Assembly (NCBI RefSeq): GCF_000003815.2
Contig: NC_049992.1
Coordinates: 7,234,344 to 7,298,343 of the forward strand
Direction of reading: 5' to 3'
DNA from: Branchiostoma floridae
Lineage: Eukaryota > Chordata > Leptocardii > Amphioxiformes > Branchiostomatidae
Length of the DNA: 64,000 nt
Under the pieces are notes generated by a model that saw nothing but the letters and a program-made list of their open reading frames with translations, ran no database searches and was not told where the DNA came from. The first letter of the stretch is position 1. Every line of letters starts with the position of its first letter. Position numbers and translations under genes: made by a program. Below are positions 1-13,017 of this stretch, one piece after another.

Positions 1-3000
1 ATTCTTTAAAGGAAAGCATTTAACTTGTGATGCCATTCTGCCCCGGCGTTCTCAATTTTAAGAGAGGAGAAAAATTGCTTGGGGTTTTACGGCCAGCCAT
101 AGGTCTTCTGTGGGCAGGCAGGTTTATTGAACAATCCAACCTTGAGGCATTGAATGAAATGGATCTACCCACAGCTTTTCTTCTTTTTTACAACTGCACA
201 AAACCTGTGATAACCATACAAATTCTTCAGATTAAACTTTCCTTCTTATCCACAAAGAATCTTTACAACGTCAGTGTTGGCTTCTTCTTTTTTAAAGATA
301 TACGAAGATGAACCGTAATGACTTGTGTGTCGAGGAAGGTGGGAAGCGAAGCAGAGTTAAAGCGGGGGCCACAGGTGTGAGAGGGTGCGCCCCACTACAC
401 AGGTAATCAAGGGACAACCTGGCTGTACGATCCATCTGCCAACTCAAGGGATAAATCAAGTTGGAGGCACCACATGCTTGCTAACACAAACCCTACAGAG
501 AGAAATGCTCTCCTTGCCCTTTTTTTCACCTGGTAAGGCCATGCTCATTTAGTTTCTAGGTTCTCAGCTTTTTAGAGAATTCTAACACAGAACTGAAAGA
601 TAAGCGAAAACAGAGTATGAGAGGAAGTCTCTACCTTACTAAATTTCCATAAAGAATCATATGCAGACCAACTGAGTGACTAGTTGTAGTCTATACAGCA
701 AAGGCCTGAGAAGTTTTGATTTGTTGCAATTTTAGTACTTTCCTGGACCGCCATGGTCCAAATGGTAGATGCCACTTGCAGAATCCCAATACAAACTCTT
801 TTATGTATTTCTCTCAAATCTGTAAACTACAAAACACTTATGAGAAGGTGGGTTGATTTTGTAGACTTTCCAAGCGGAAATTAACGTCTGTTCCACCACT
901 ACGTTTTATTGACGTGGTCACCACAATCAGCAACTGCTTATTGTTCGTTATTAGACATTGCCACAAATAACCCGGCCAATAAACATTCTACATTTTCACA
1001 TATTCTTGTCTGCAGTATAAAGTCAATGATTCTCCTCAGTAGTAAAAGAGTAGCTAGTTTTACAGCCAGGAAATCTGTCTTTGGAAACTTTTAAATGAGT
1101 TGTCTTATGTGTCTGTCAGCAACCTATATGCAAAACAGCTAATTGAAAATGTGGCAAGACTTTTCTCCCCCTCTACTGCGACGAGGCAGGTGTTTTTAAA
1201 TTTGACTCATTATGGAGCAGTTTGAGTCGCTTTGTCTGCCAGGGAACACCACGAGACAAATTGGATTGTGCCATGCCAGCCTTCACAAATTACGGCTCCG
1301 CCAAGCGCCTCCATCACGAGACGTGCTGCTTACCATGCACAACAACGTCTCTAATAACCGCGCCAGCGTGGGATACATCCATCAAGGAACAGGGTAAGGA
1401 GTGATCGGTAGGGGGGGAGGGTAAAGGCTGTAAGTGACAGATGAGTACATTTACTTTAAGAAAGAAGAAGTTTCCACACAGCAGGAGTCAACAGCAACAG
1501 GACGGCCTGCATTTTGGGGAGTGGGTTAATGCCGGGCAAAACAAGATGGATCGGTAGCTATACAGCGCTGAATGTCTGTCGCATTTGGGATCAGATTTTC
1601 ATTTAGCGGGGTAGGTAGTGCCCCATTTCACCGACACTGGAGCACACAATGTGTGTATTATGATGTATCCGGTAGGGGTAAAAGGAAGTGGTTAAGATTG
1701 CAGCTGCTCCCACGTAACCTGCAGCTTACAACGCCATTGGCTTTCAGGCCGTCCAATCTTCTCCGTTATAGGGATCCGCGCAACAGCAACAACGAGATAA
1801 AACCTCATTACAAACCAAGCAGCCGGAGCTTGATTTATGGCTCCTTCCGTTACACTGCGGGGGAATATTAAAGACTCTGCTCATAGTCTGCCCTTTTCTG
1901 TGTAGATCCGTCTACATTATACAAGACAAACGAAGTGTATCCTCCCTGATTTCTAGTCTACGGCAGGCGGCGCGGAACCCCGATGCCGTCGACGCTGCCT
2001 CGGGGGCGCACGAAGCCTCCACAGCAGTTTGTTGCGATAGAATTGGAAGCCACGCAACATGCACCAAAGCGATAAACATGTCAAATAACGAAATTAATTT
2101 CAGCAGGTAAGACCCGGGGCTGTTAACATGCAAATGAGGTACTCCATCAGGATGTGAACAGAATATATCCTCCAGGTGTTCCGTGGGGGAGGTCGAGGAA
2201 TAGAGAAAGTCGAGCTCCTTAAAAGCAACTGCGACAAATTCGTCAATTCTCCTACAACAAAGGGGAAGGCCCCTTCTCGGTTTCCTAGAGTTAAAAGGGC
2301 AGTATCTGATTGCAAAATCTGCAACACATTGTCCCCTTCCTCTTACAACAGATGGGTTTGTGATGGTAGAACGAAAGACCCTTCCAAAACAAACAACTCC
2401 GGAATTGAAACTCTAAAACCGACAGAAGGCTGAACACCAGCTCGCTCTCATCAAACCGGATTTTCAATTACCGGCAGGTATCGAATTCCTCTTTAAAAAG
2501 CTGCATTAAGTCAGGTTATGTTTGTCATTTGTCTTCAGTGCCCCGGGAGCCACAAATGCTGGGGTAATATGTACACTAATCTGTGCTTGTTTAGGGAAGC
2601 ATGAACGAAAGCCAGTTGCTCACTGTCTGGAAAGAAGTTCAGCACCATGGACACCCCTTTCAAGATTTTCATCAGTCTTCATGATAAATTGGTACCAACA
2701 GCTAAATGTTGAAGAGGAATAGGATTTTTGAAGAATTTTGAATCGGATAATGCCTTCTGTACAATGTTTGAGCTCGTCCAAATGTATGTCGCTCTGATAT
2801 GATGAGATTTCATACTGTAAGTCTACTTCTTTTAAGAGCAGATTTTACTGTAGATGTCAGCAAAATTCAACTATTGCCTCAAAGTCTTTCATCTTCAAAT
2901 AAACTAATCCTCTTCCAAAGAGCAAACCTTTCTGGATTCAAAGAGCTTGGTGGTAAACTTTACACCCATAACACTTACAAACAAGGTTTAGTGCTTTCAA

Positions 3001-4416
3001 GAACATTGCCAAATGAAACTGCTGGCAGTATGTCCTCACCATTTTCTTCACAATGCGGTTTGGCGTCCTTCAAAAATGGACGAGTAACACCTTCTTAAGG
3101 AATATGGGTCACCCCCGAGGACAGCCTAGGGAGTCTCCGAGTCTCCGAAGCACAATATTTACCTGCCTGGCTGTCGGAGGGAGATCAGCGCACATCAATC
3201 ATCGCTCCTGTATGTCTCCTCTCAATTATCTACAAGGGACCAGATTTCCCAGCGGACAAACCCTTCATCATTCTTGCTGGAAAACCGGCCCCGAAATTCC
3301 ACTTGGTTCCGCGAATACCTTCAAGCTACTGCAATTCTGATTGGGTAACAATGTCGCAAATTTCATTTGGTGTCGTCTCAGAGGAACACGGTCTGGCCAG
3401 CTTTCATTTCCCGGGGAATGCCACTACTATCGGCGAACATAGGGGCGTCACACGTAATAAAGGAACGGCTACCCAAAAAGGGTAAGGTGTCCCCCTACGT
3501 GCTGAATGGAATCTGCATTTCCATGCTTTCAGACTTAAGACGTAATACCAACTGTCTCCAAGACTGAGCCGGAGGATTCTTCAAGTCAGCGCGCAGACAT
3601 CTCAAGGAGTTTTCACATCTGAGTAGGATTCATATGAGGACTTAGATGTGGACAAAAGAAAATCCCATGCCTGTCTCCGTCTCCCAAGTGCCATTTCTGA
3701 TGGCACTGTTACATTTCCAACCAACTTTCATGATCCTTCTGTGATATTTCAGTTCCCAAAGTTTAATGGAATATTTCACCCTGTGCTCGCACTGGGACAA
3801 ACTTTCCAATCTTTGCGGCCCTTTAAGACGTAGAGCACTGAGCCCGTAAATCGTTTTTGCAAATTTCTCCTCCATTTGATTAACTGTTATTATTATTACA
3901 CCATCTGTATTCTACTCCGCCTACCCTTTGGAATGACTTCTCCGACTTGGGAATTTCCCCCTGGAATTCACCTTCATTCCGGCACGTTTGTAGCAGAAAA
4001 TTAGGAGTACTACCCAACCCAAGTGTGACTCCCAATGGCTTCTATTACGGAACAAAACAAACTACTTCATCTGCAACACGCTTTAACGGAGGATGTGACA
4101 AAGGTACTAAGTACTCCAATTACTCAACCGCACAGACACACGTCACACATTAAATTTTCTACTTTTGTACAGAATCTGATCAAAAGTGATACTCCGACTT
4201 GCTAGACAAACAAGCAAAGCAGCAAAATCATTTTGACTACCAGGAAACTATACTGTACAAGGATTATCTGTATGTATCTACACCACTCATACTGAAACAA
4301 ATATGCTATGCATTCAGAGAATTTAAACTTCTACAATATATCATGATTGTACTAATTCATTTTCAGCTATATGAAATCAACTCTCACAAAAAATATGCTG
4401 TCATGGTGACAGCTTT

Positions 4417-4430
4417 GTTGCTATGGTAAC
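4417..4430. promoter_or_regulatory. X-box-like motif
   Basis: GTTGCTATGGTAAC matches the RFX X-box consensus with one change in the left half-site. It is in intron 4. Confidence 0.35.
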
Positions 4431-6330
4431 AACTTGCTACAAATTTTCCTGATGGGAATAAAGCCCTACCCATTAACGCATACCAGTTGATGCTATAAGT
4501 ACAAGGAACACTGCTGAACTCCATTAGATGGTGTCTCATGTTGCGTTTGTGATGGGACATTCAGAGAACTGAGTAGCTCATTAGTAAGGTAAAGAGGTAT
4601 CAACATGTCATTATCGCATTTCAAGAGCGCAGTAGGGATCCTTTAGAACTTGGAACTTGATCTGCCGTAAAAGAAATATATGTTTTGTTCTTCGACTGAT
4701 GTAGCTTTCAGAATTGACCTGTCAAAGCAACTGACTGGAAAAGCATGATTTGTGCATTCATATTGACATTTGTGTGAGGTATAGGCACCAGCCAAGCATA
4801 TCTGGGTGTGACTGAAAGAAAATTAATATTCAGTTTTTCAGACTAAGCAAAATCAGTTATAGATTGCCAGCTGACTAAAAGCAATCTTGCCCCATAAAAC
4901 AAATTTCTTTTATAATAGAGTCATCCACAAATTTCCTTTCTATAGTTCAAACTACGATGGCACATTAGCCAAGGAGACAGTCTCAGACAGACGTAATTTA
5001 TTGCGCCCCTCATAGAAATATATCAACTCTGTTCTGGGACTCAGCAAAAAATCTCAGGGCCACGGTAATACCAGACATTGCGTATTATTTTTCATCAGGA
5101 GCGCACCTTTGCCCCGGCTAATGGAATATCTGTCAGTGTTCATATCCGGGCGGGATAATACAGACCTTCAGAGGCAGACGATCAGTACATTAGAGACTAA
5201 ACATCGTCAGTTATGGCCGATAATAGGCTGCGGAGAGATACCAGCGACAGTGGGAAACTCCCCTGGCAAAAATTATCCGCAATAAGGAAAATCTGGTAAT
5301 CGGAAAGGCGGATAAATGAAGGTTATAAAAGTGACTTTGGAAAATCGGGAGAGTTCTGTGCAATCAGACGGAAGTGTGGTTATACGTTTGGGAAAACATG
5401 TCGGAACTAAAAAACAGGTGGTTTTTGTAGCGTTTACCAACACAAAGAGCATGAATCTACAACTTCGAGATAAAAGCACTGTTTCAAAACTTTTCCCTCT
5501 GGAAAGTGACTTTGCATGCTTTCCCTTAAATGTTTATTACCTGGCATGTTAATTTTTTCTGCATTATATATTGTACAGATCATTGCTTTCCAAACTTTGT
5601 CGCAAATTTCAGCTCTCTAGCATTCTTGCAAATGCAAAGTGAGCAGCGTCAATATTCCTTATACTGTAACGTACGCTCATACGTTGAAAAGAAGTCTGTA
5701 TTTCACACAGGTTGCCTCTGATTGGAGCTTATTCGTCGCCAGCAGGTAGATGTAAATCTCCATCTTTTGGGCAAGAAGCCCCGGTCTAAACGCGGCTTAA
5801 CCTATGGTCGTATCCAATCCGCTCTGGGGGCTTTCGGAGCTGCCTGGATTGACCGCAGGGATTTCACAATGGCTTTGCTATCAATCTTGCCTAACGCAAC
5901 TTTTTGGTCTGTTACTTGTAAAAATCAAGGGTCTTGATTTTACGCCCCTTTTTTTGTTATTACGTTATTCAAAAAGGTCTTTCGTTTAAGATTTCGATCA
6001 CACAAGTGGATTTTAGTTTGGGGCTGCTGTTCAAGAAAATAAATCAACGTGCGGTAATGAAATGTTTGGAAATATACATTCTACATTTATATCCAAAAAC
6101 CTGTGATAGTCTACTATCTAAATTCATTCTTTCGATCTTTCAGTCACTTTTATATTTACAAATTGAATTTTCCCTTTCACAATTGCATTTATGTGCAAAT
6201 TCACGTTACACAATTTTCCTAGAAAAGTCTGTAGTTGAGTAGTTCCCTTTTATGGACAAGTACCATATGACATGCATTTTCCCTAATCCCGATATTAGTC
6301 AATCCAGCTATCAGCACCAGTCATTAATAG

Positions 6331-6401
6331 GGTAAGCCGGGACTCGAACCCCGGCCTCCTAGATCCCAACGTAAATCCTCAAAGAGTAGAACCACCCTAC
6401 C
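6331..6401 (-). pseudogene. tRNA-like sequence (decayed tRNA or SINE head)
   Basis: The minus strand contains a perfect B-box GGTTCGAGTCC (6340-6350) inside a GC-rich stem, and the ends GGTAGG and CTTACC could pair as a six-base acceptor. The T-arm needs an eight-base loop, and I cannot draw a normal anticodon arm, so this is not a functional tRNA by eye. It may be a tRNA pseudogene or the head of a SINE whose body runs left toward 6240. Confidence 0.4.
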
Positions 6402-6639
6402 CTAACCGTCCAAACCCCACCTGTGCGACAGTGATGGATAGCCGGAGGTTCGTCGCTCCACATTTTTACGCTCCGACGGTATCGTCTTTGCCATCTCGGT
6501 AATAAATCACCCAACGTCAAGCTGACGGTGACTCATTATCTATAAGACACCAACGTCGGACGAGCCCTAATGGATGGTGCTGCTGTTTGTCACGTTGTGA
6601 CATTTGAAAAGCCCGGTAGCCGGCCGTAAATTTTTGTTA

Positions 6640-6780
6640 AACCCCCTGACCGGGCATTCAGGGGTTCCTCTATGACTAAAGACAAGGCAGTATCATTCCA
6701 ACCTTGGTCGTAAATCGCGCCGTGGTCCGGCCATACAAAACAGTGATTACTACACTAGTACACCGCTGGGAGTAATCAGT
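6640..6780. repeat. Two short hairpins near the tRNA-like sequence
   Basis: At 6640-6666 the arms AACCCCCTGA and TCAGGGGTT pair with a single extra C. At 6742-6780 the arms AGTGATTACT and AGTAATCAGT pair with one mismatch around a 19-base spacer. Together with the tRNA-like sequence they suggest that about 6240-6790 is a composite repeat. No terminal inverted repeats or target duplications were identified. Confidence 0.35.
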
Positions 6781-9425
6781 CATTAGCCAAGCATCTACCC
6801 TCCTGCAAGTTTTCCTAAATGGCCGCAATGCTGCAATACCTTTGTGTACTTTTCACCCTGAGAATGGCGCTTTCAACCTTTAGAAACTCTTATCAGGATT
6901 CAGTCTGGCACAATTTCAATGAAGTAAAAAGGATAAAATTGAGTAGGAGTGTTGGTATAATAGGTTATTCTATCTGCATAATTTTTTTGGGGGGAGGGGG
7001 CATAATTTGAACTACATTACCTGTTGTATCAGTTAATTTGAATCAATTTGAGGCTTGTTCTAATTGTCCTCCATGTTCCAATGTTGACATAATTGAATTT
7101 CCTCCTTCCATATTTTCCCCCTGGGGGCATGTAAATCAATATTGGTTATTTCTGCGTGGCTTGGATATCATAGAAGTTATTATGTAAAAGAAAAAAGAAA
7201 ATTAACAAAACCTAACCAAGAAATGTTGAAGCCAACGTTACTAACAGCAAGAAGCAAGAATGAAGCATCTCTGTTTATTGACAAATAATTAAAACTCTTA
7301 GTCTTGCCCAGGGAGAAGATTAATAAGTGTCTAGCCAAAGTTTCCCTTCTCTAAGTACCAAAATGAAGGATCTTCAAGACAATAAATCATTAGATTAGTG
7401 GCATACAGGGCTAAACTGTATTTGCATCAATTTGGTTGAGCAGTTTAACTGACAGTTAGCCAAAAAAAGGGTTTTGCAGGCTTCTCACTCAAACTTGTTG
7501 CCACTGTACTATTGTTTTTTGACCTATCATAAGGTATAATTACTTGTCTGCATGCAGTAAACAACTGGGTGATACAGTCAGTTTTCCGAAGGATGTTGTA
7601 TCAGGAACCAGCTCCTTGTTTTTTCCCTTGACCATGCATGCCTACACCATTCATCACAAACCTTCCCGATATCTACTTTTATTACAAATCTGCTGCCATC
7701 TCCGGTGCATAGAACTCATCTTCCATTAAAGTCCATTTCTGGACTAAGGAGTCCAGACTTTTCATCGGTGTAGGGGGCCTTAATTGCATCCTTTCAGTCC
7801 ACACAAAGGTGCGAACGGTTGGAATCACCTTTCCACGTGGGACGTGGCGATCTTATTGTCGACGCCGCAGGCTTCCCTTGGAAACGCTAACCGCCCGAAA
7901 GCTCTGATATTCGAGACTCCTCCGCACACCATTAGCTTCCTAATGGTCTGCCCGTATCTTTTGTGATCATCAAATATGCTGTATTGGATGCCCCGGCTCT
8001 CGTGATGCGCTGTTGTACACCGGTTATTACCTTGTCATAGACGAGACAGCGTGGGCTCAAGAAATCATCTACACACACAATACTGTTATCACAAACGCTG
8101 GGGAGGCAATTTACGTACGCGGAGCTGGGAGTATTAAGTGGGGAAAGGAAAGTAACCAGCTGCGGATTGCGTGTAATTCTGCTAGTTTACAAGCCGGCTG
8201 CGAGCGGACAGTTGTGTACACAAGGAGTTACGCGATCGATACAAAATGTCAGGAAAATTTAACGTTGGGCCACTTGGCCTCTTAGGAATCAGGTAACATC
8301 ATCACACCATTTTCTATGGATTGCTATGAAGTGATTATCGGTTTCAACACTGAAAGAAAGTTTAATGCAGTGCCCTTTTCCTGAGCTCTCATTGGCTACT
8401 TGTTCCAGGCTGCGCCATATCAAGTGATAACAATAAAGGTTGTTACTCAAAAGTCAAGCATGTTCTTCCTCAAGGTACAGGTTGGAATAAATTTTAGTGG
8501 CCATGAAGTGTACATACACAAGTAGGTTCTACAGACAAAAAAGGTTTTCATAAAACTAACTAATACACCTTTCGAATAGTTTGTAATACCAAGAGACATT
8601 CCTGAGTACTTCACAAAGATCATCGCTACTGCAGGGACCAAAACTTACAATTTGACAGGTTTCAGTAACAAAGACATTCATCCTTTTCTAGCAATGTCTC
8701 AACAGCAAAGTCTTATCCTCTTCTATCCATCTCTTGTACACAAGAACAAGTTCAAGACCTTCTGGAAACAAGATCTTGAAGTCTTACCACCCTGAAGGGA
8801 ATCCAGTAATATCCAACAGATGAGGCCATGAGAAAGGCTTTGTCCCACTTCAAATTGAAGACTAACATCTAAGTCCCAACAAATGATCTCCGGATCAAAC
8901 AGTCAACTTGAAGGAGTCATCATATTTCTTGAGGAGGTGAAGAGTTGGTTAAGCATGGCCTTCCTTACATATCAACCTTGATGAAAACCTGCCTAAGATA
9001 GTACCAGCGAGGTCGCATATACCTTGGAGGGTAACAGAGTATGCTATGCACCTGTTTTTTTTTATGCCATGGGAAGGGTCTGGCCATGCACGGAAAAAAA
9101 TACTGCCTGCATTTTGTTAAGCAATGATGGCACTTGAAAAAAATATTCTAGGACGACCAGAATTTCTTTTTACTTATCTTCTTTTTCCCCTGGAGCAAAG
9201 GAAAGCTAATGTACATGTAACTGTCTTTGATGGATTCGAGGCAAAGACGGGTACTTTTTGTTTCGCAAGATGAAAATGTAGATGGCAGTACACTACACAA
9301 CTGGCACCCGCCCAGCAGATGCAAGGCCATTGCTGAGTGGCAAGGTTAAAAGGGGTCGTCTGGGAGCCCATAACTGCCACAGTCACACCACACCTGCCAC
9401 TCTTACCTCATTCCACAAAACAAAA

Positions 9426-9625
9426 TGTCAAGACTAAACCCTTCGAAAGGAATGCGCTCCATCAGTTAATCTGATCAACTATTACATTTTCCCATGACAA
9501 CATAAAATTGTACCCAACAGAAAACTGTCAAGACTAAACCCTCTGGAAAGAACAGCTCCATCAGATCAGGTAATCTGTTCGACTATTACATTTTCCTCTG
9601 ACAACATGGAATTGTACCCAACAGA
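9426..9625. repeat. Tandem duplication, two 100-bp units
   Basis: The units start at 9426 and 9526 with tgtcaagactaaaccct, share ctccatcag and actattacattttcc, and end attgtacccaacaga. Identity is roughly 85% by eye with small compensating indels, and the period is exactly 100 bp. No coding frame is maintained. Confidence 0.85.
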
Positions 9626-12268
9626 CATTGTTGATGTGCTCCCACCACGGCTAGTCTCAGTTGGGTCCTAAACTGAGACTTTGTCTGGGTACCGGCCAAG
9701 TTTCCGCCTAATGAATGGAGCGCCTTGAGGTGTTCTTGGCATCTTTAAGGACTACTCCTCTGCAGACTTGTTGCCAGGAGGGAAACAATTTCAGAGCTAA
9801 TTTGGCTTCTGAAAAATCTTTTACTCAAGGACAAAGACCTACAGTAACTGTAACAGCACATTTCTGTGCCAATATGCATTCCATATCACTGTTGGTGTTG
9901 GAGGTATGCTTCACTCTGACTGTTAGTGCACTGAGTGTTGCTTCTGCTTTGTAACTGTTGGACTACTCCAAAAGCAGTTTGCACCAGGGGGTCAGTTAAG
10001 ACATTACCACTAGATCTAGCATATTTAGAAATCTACAATCTTGAAAACAGCTGACATTAATTTCCAACACAGTTTCCAGGATGAAAGATGTCTAAGTCAA
10101 GTCTTCCATTTGAAGGGTCAACACAACAAAGCTTTTTAATACATTACAACAAAGGTTTGACTTGTCCTGAGGCTATCACAATCATGGTAGACCAAGACCC
10201 TGGCATACCATCACCTAGACATCCTCTTTAACCCCATGTCTTCTGTCTGTCGGGTTTCTTTAGGTGTCTACACGCCTTTGAGGAAACAGGTGTCAGGAAT
10301 CTTTGATCATGAGTGTATGTCATGCCATCGCATGCTGCAGAGATCACAGACCTGGAGTCATCGGATGAGTGACCTCACAAAGCAGAGCCCTTTAAGAGTC
10401 TAGGACGGTGTGATGCTCCTTGAAGTGGCAACGTCTGTGCTCCCTACGATTGACTCTTTGATCTTGGGGGATAAAACGCCTTCATTGCTGAGAGGGGACT
10501 CTTCTCGGACCATCGCAAGGCTATCTTTCCCATTACCAAATGTCACATGATGCTTCAAACGAAAGAGGGTCACCATTGGAAGGCAGAATCTAGCTGGAGG
10601 TGGATTGAGATAACGAGTAATCGTAACATACTACATCGTTCACCACGCATCTGATCCGGGATTTCGTGGAAGCGAAAGGTTGACTAAAATAGCTGCACCC
10701 ATCAGGGGGAGTCGCTATATTTCACGCGCTCGCATGATGCTTGATCTGCACCCCTACAGGCAAGATTTCTCTGTGTCAGGTGCTTCCAAATGGCCGTCGC
10801 TATCGCGAGCTGCGATCTTAAGTGTTGCCACGACATGCCGATCTCTCTCATCTATTTCATCAACAGACTTCCCGCCAGTCGTGTGCGCCAAAGAACCCAT
10901 GTATTTTCCTGACTACTAAGGGGTGTGCTAGCCATCTGACCTTCAAGCATGCAGACAAGACAGGCGGTTGCTTGTCAGAGTGCCTTACGAAACATTAATC
11001 TTCCGTTCTCATGAAGCGACGTAACCGTAGAGGATATATGGGTGCATCAGGACATTTTAAGATGATACGGAACAAGGCATAAAGAGTGGCTAGAGAGAAG
11101 GGTATGAGAATGGAACTGGCATTAGAGGGGGGGTAAAGGATAGGGAACTCTTTTAGGTTCGTCTTATCATGCAGTTGGCCTTCAAAGAGAGTAACAGACA
11201 GTACATCTTACTGTCCAACCAGCTGAACTGGCAAGGACTAAAGGAGGGATATGTTCTTACTTGTGTGCATCTTCAATTTAAAGTATAAAACCTGAAGATT
11301 TGGCCTGGCCTAACATTAACCTGTCTACAGCTAAGTTCCTTTGCACACGTAACATTTATAGAGAGTATTGTCCAAGATTACATGGCCAACCAAATAGTGT
11401 TTTCATTTGTTTACTAAAAGTATGTTTGCTCTTCGTACATTTACCTTCAGCTTTGCTGTGCTCTGCTGCCAAGCGTGACGTAATATTGTTCCCTCCCTTT
11501 GTGGCGTACCTCCAACACAATACGAACCCCTCCCAGTTCAAGTCCAACCACATAGCTTCCCTCTGAGCTGTCTGGGCTACCTTCCTCCCTTGAGTGGGCA
11601 TCTTTTGTTTGCCCCAGACCACGAACAAATTACCGCATGCCTTCCAGGTTACAACAACAACAGGCCCAAGGTAATGAACAGGTAGATAGGATCTACCTAC
11701 AGCACAACTGTGGACAGGTTTGACATGGCGAGAAGACCACATCCTTCCTCTAATTTGCTAATTACTGCTACATGCTGATTGCAGCTTAAATTAAAAGAGA
11801 ATACAAACCCATGCTACTTACAGTGACGCATCTAATTGACAATGACAAGCATTAGGTTCTAACCACCTCCCTGCTGCCTTACCCTGTAACCGAAGCAAAT
11901 TTGGTGCCCAAAAGCTACTTCAGGAGAAACAAGGTTAAGAAGCCCTCAATAACAAATTCTGCGCAAACTGACTCTAGATTTCAGCCACACCTTGCTGTAT
12001 ACTAAGCCTAACCAGGAAATTATAAAATAAAATATGTGGGTACTGTATGAAAACCAAGTATTGCTCTGAAAATATAAACCACCTTGTAAATAGTGACCAA
12101 TACAGGAATATTTGGTAACAAAAGGGCCCACCGTTTCCATAAGAAAGAGCTTCATCTACATGCTAAGACAGAATACCAGGCGGAAGTGCCAGCCTTAAAC
12201 AGAGTTCATCCAGACATTTCATTGCCCTTCACGCAAGGCATAGCAATGCAACAAAGCAGGGCGCCCTC

Positions 12269-12478
12269 CTAACCTCCCAGTTTTCCAATATGTTTTGGCC
12301 ACTGGTCTTCATCACCCTTTAATCTTGCTGGCTGCGGCGATCGATCACACAGAAAGCCCACCCGGACGCTCCCAGTCGACTTCTGCCCGAAGCGCACATC
12401 GTACGGCAGCACAAACGTGATTTTATGGACACCGTCCACGTGCACATTGATTTTGGTCCGATGGAAAAGGGAACTGCT
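12269..12478 (-). other. Coding-like open frame of unknown identity
   Basis: A 69-codon open frame on the minus strand runs from just after a stop to a TAG. It includes KINVHVDGVHKITFVLPYDV followed by RFGQKSTGSVRVGFLCDR. Third positions are strongly GC-rich in the central 40 codons, as in the Eph exons and unlike the intron around it, and the pattern of alternating hydrophobics suggests beta strands. An AG dinucleotide (aaagcag) 7 bases inside the frame could be an acceptor, but its pyrimidine tract is poor and I see no convincing donor. It does not resemble fibronectin III, so it is unlikely to be the next Eph exon. It could be an exon of a nested gene, a decayed retrocopy or a transposon fragment. 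Confidence 0.3.
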
Positions 12479-12959
12479 TTAAGAGTATAGTATCCATAGG
12501 TCACCAGTGCTCTAGTAGGTCAAATTATACTGCAAAATTATAATTACTATTATGGGTCCTTACAGAGGTTGGCTAAGGTAAGAAAACCTGTGCTCTTACA
12601 AGGTGTAGAACAGGGAATTTTCCATTATTCTAAAACTGTTGCTCTTCGTTAGGAATGAAAATACTTTGGTAAGAAGGTGGCACTGTGACTGTGAGCCAAG
12701 TGTGAACTATTGCAAAATGAGAGAACCATCAAAAATCATAGTATTACATTTGTCATAGAATGCCTTCAACTTCAAATTGATGGGGCTTTTTTCACACTTG
12801 CATCAGATTTGAATCTTTACAGGATTTAATCCACAAAATCAAGTTCAGGCAGCCTAATGCAGACCACCTGCCAGCTTCTCGAAATCGTCAAGTTACATCT
12901 TCGCTAATCACTCATTCACTCCGAGACTGCCTGACAACCTAAGCCTCTTACAACTTGAT

Positions 12960-13017
12960 GCCGCATCTCAGCGGAGATCCGGTTGCCATGGTAACGGAAT
13001 GATGGATGAGATGCGGC
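12960..13017. promoter_or_regulatory. RFX-type X-box centred in an 11-bp inverted repeat
   Basis: GTTGCCATGGTAAC (12982-12995) is a full match to the X-box consensus (GTNRCC, 0-3 bases, RGYAAC) bound by RFX factors. It lies in the middle of a perfect 11-bp inverted repeat, GCCGCATCTCA on the left and TGAGATGCGGC on the right. The motif match is direct. Binding in vivo is not known. The structure could equally be a small palindromic repeat. Confidence 0.5.

Noticed and set aside
8013-8285. 90-codon plus frame
   Set aside because: It reads fairly protein-like, but there are no splice signals or recognisable motifs, and codon composition is not clearly different from its surroundings.
11356-11742. 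128-codon minus-strand open frame
   Set aside because: It has no recognisable domain, repeat or exon-like codon bias, and its length is within chance expectation for 64 kb.
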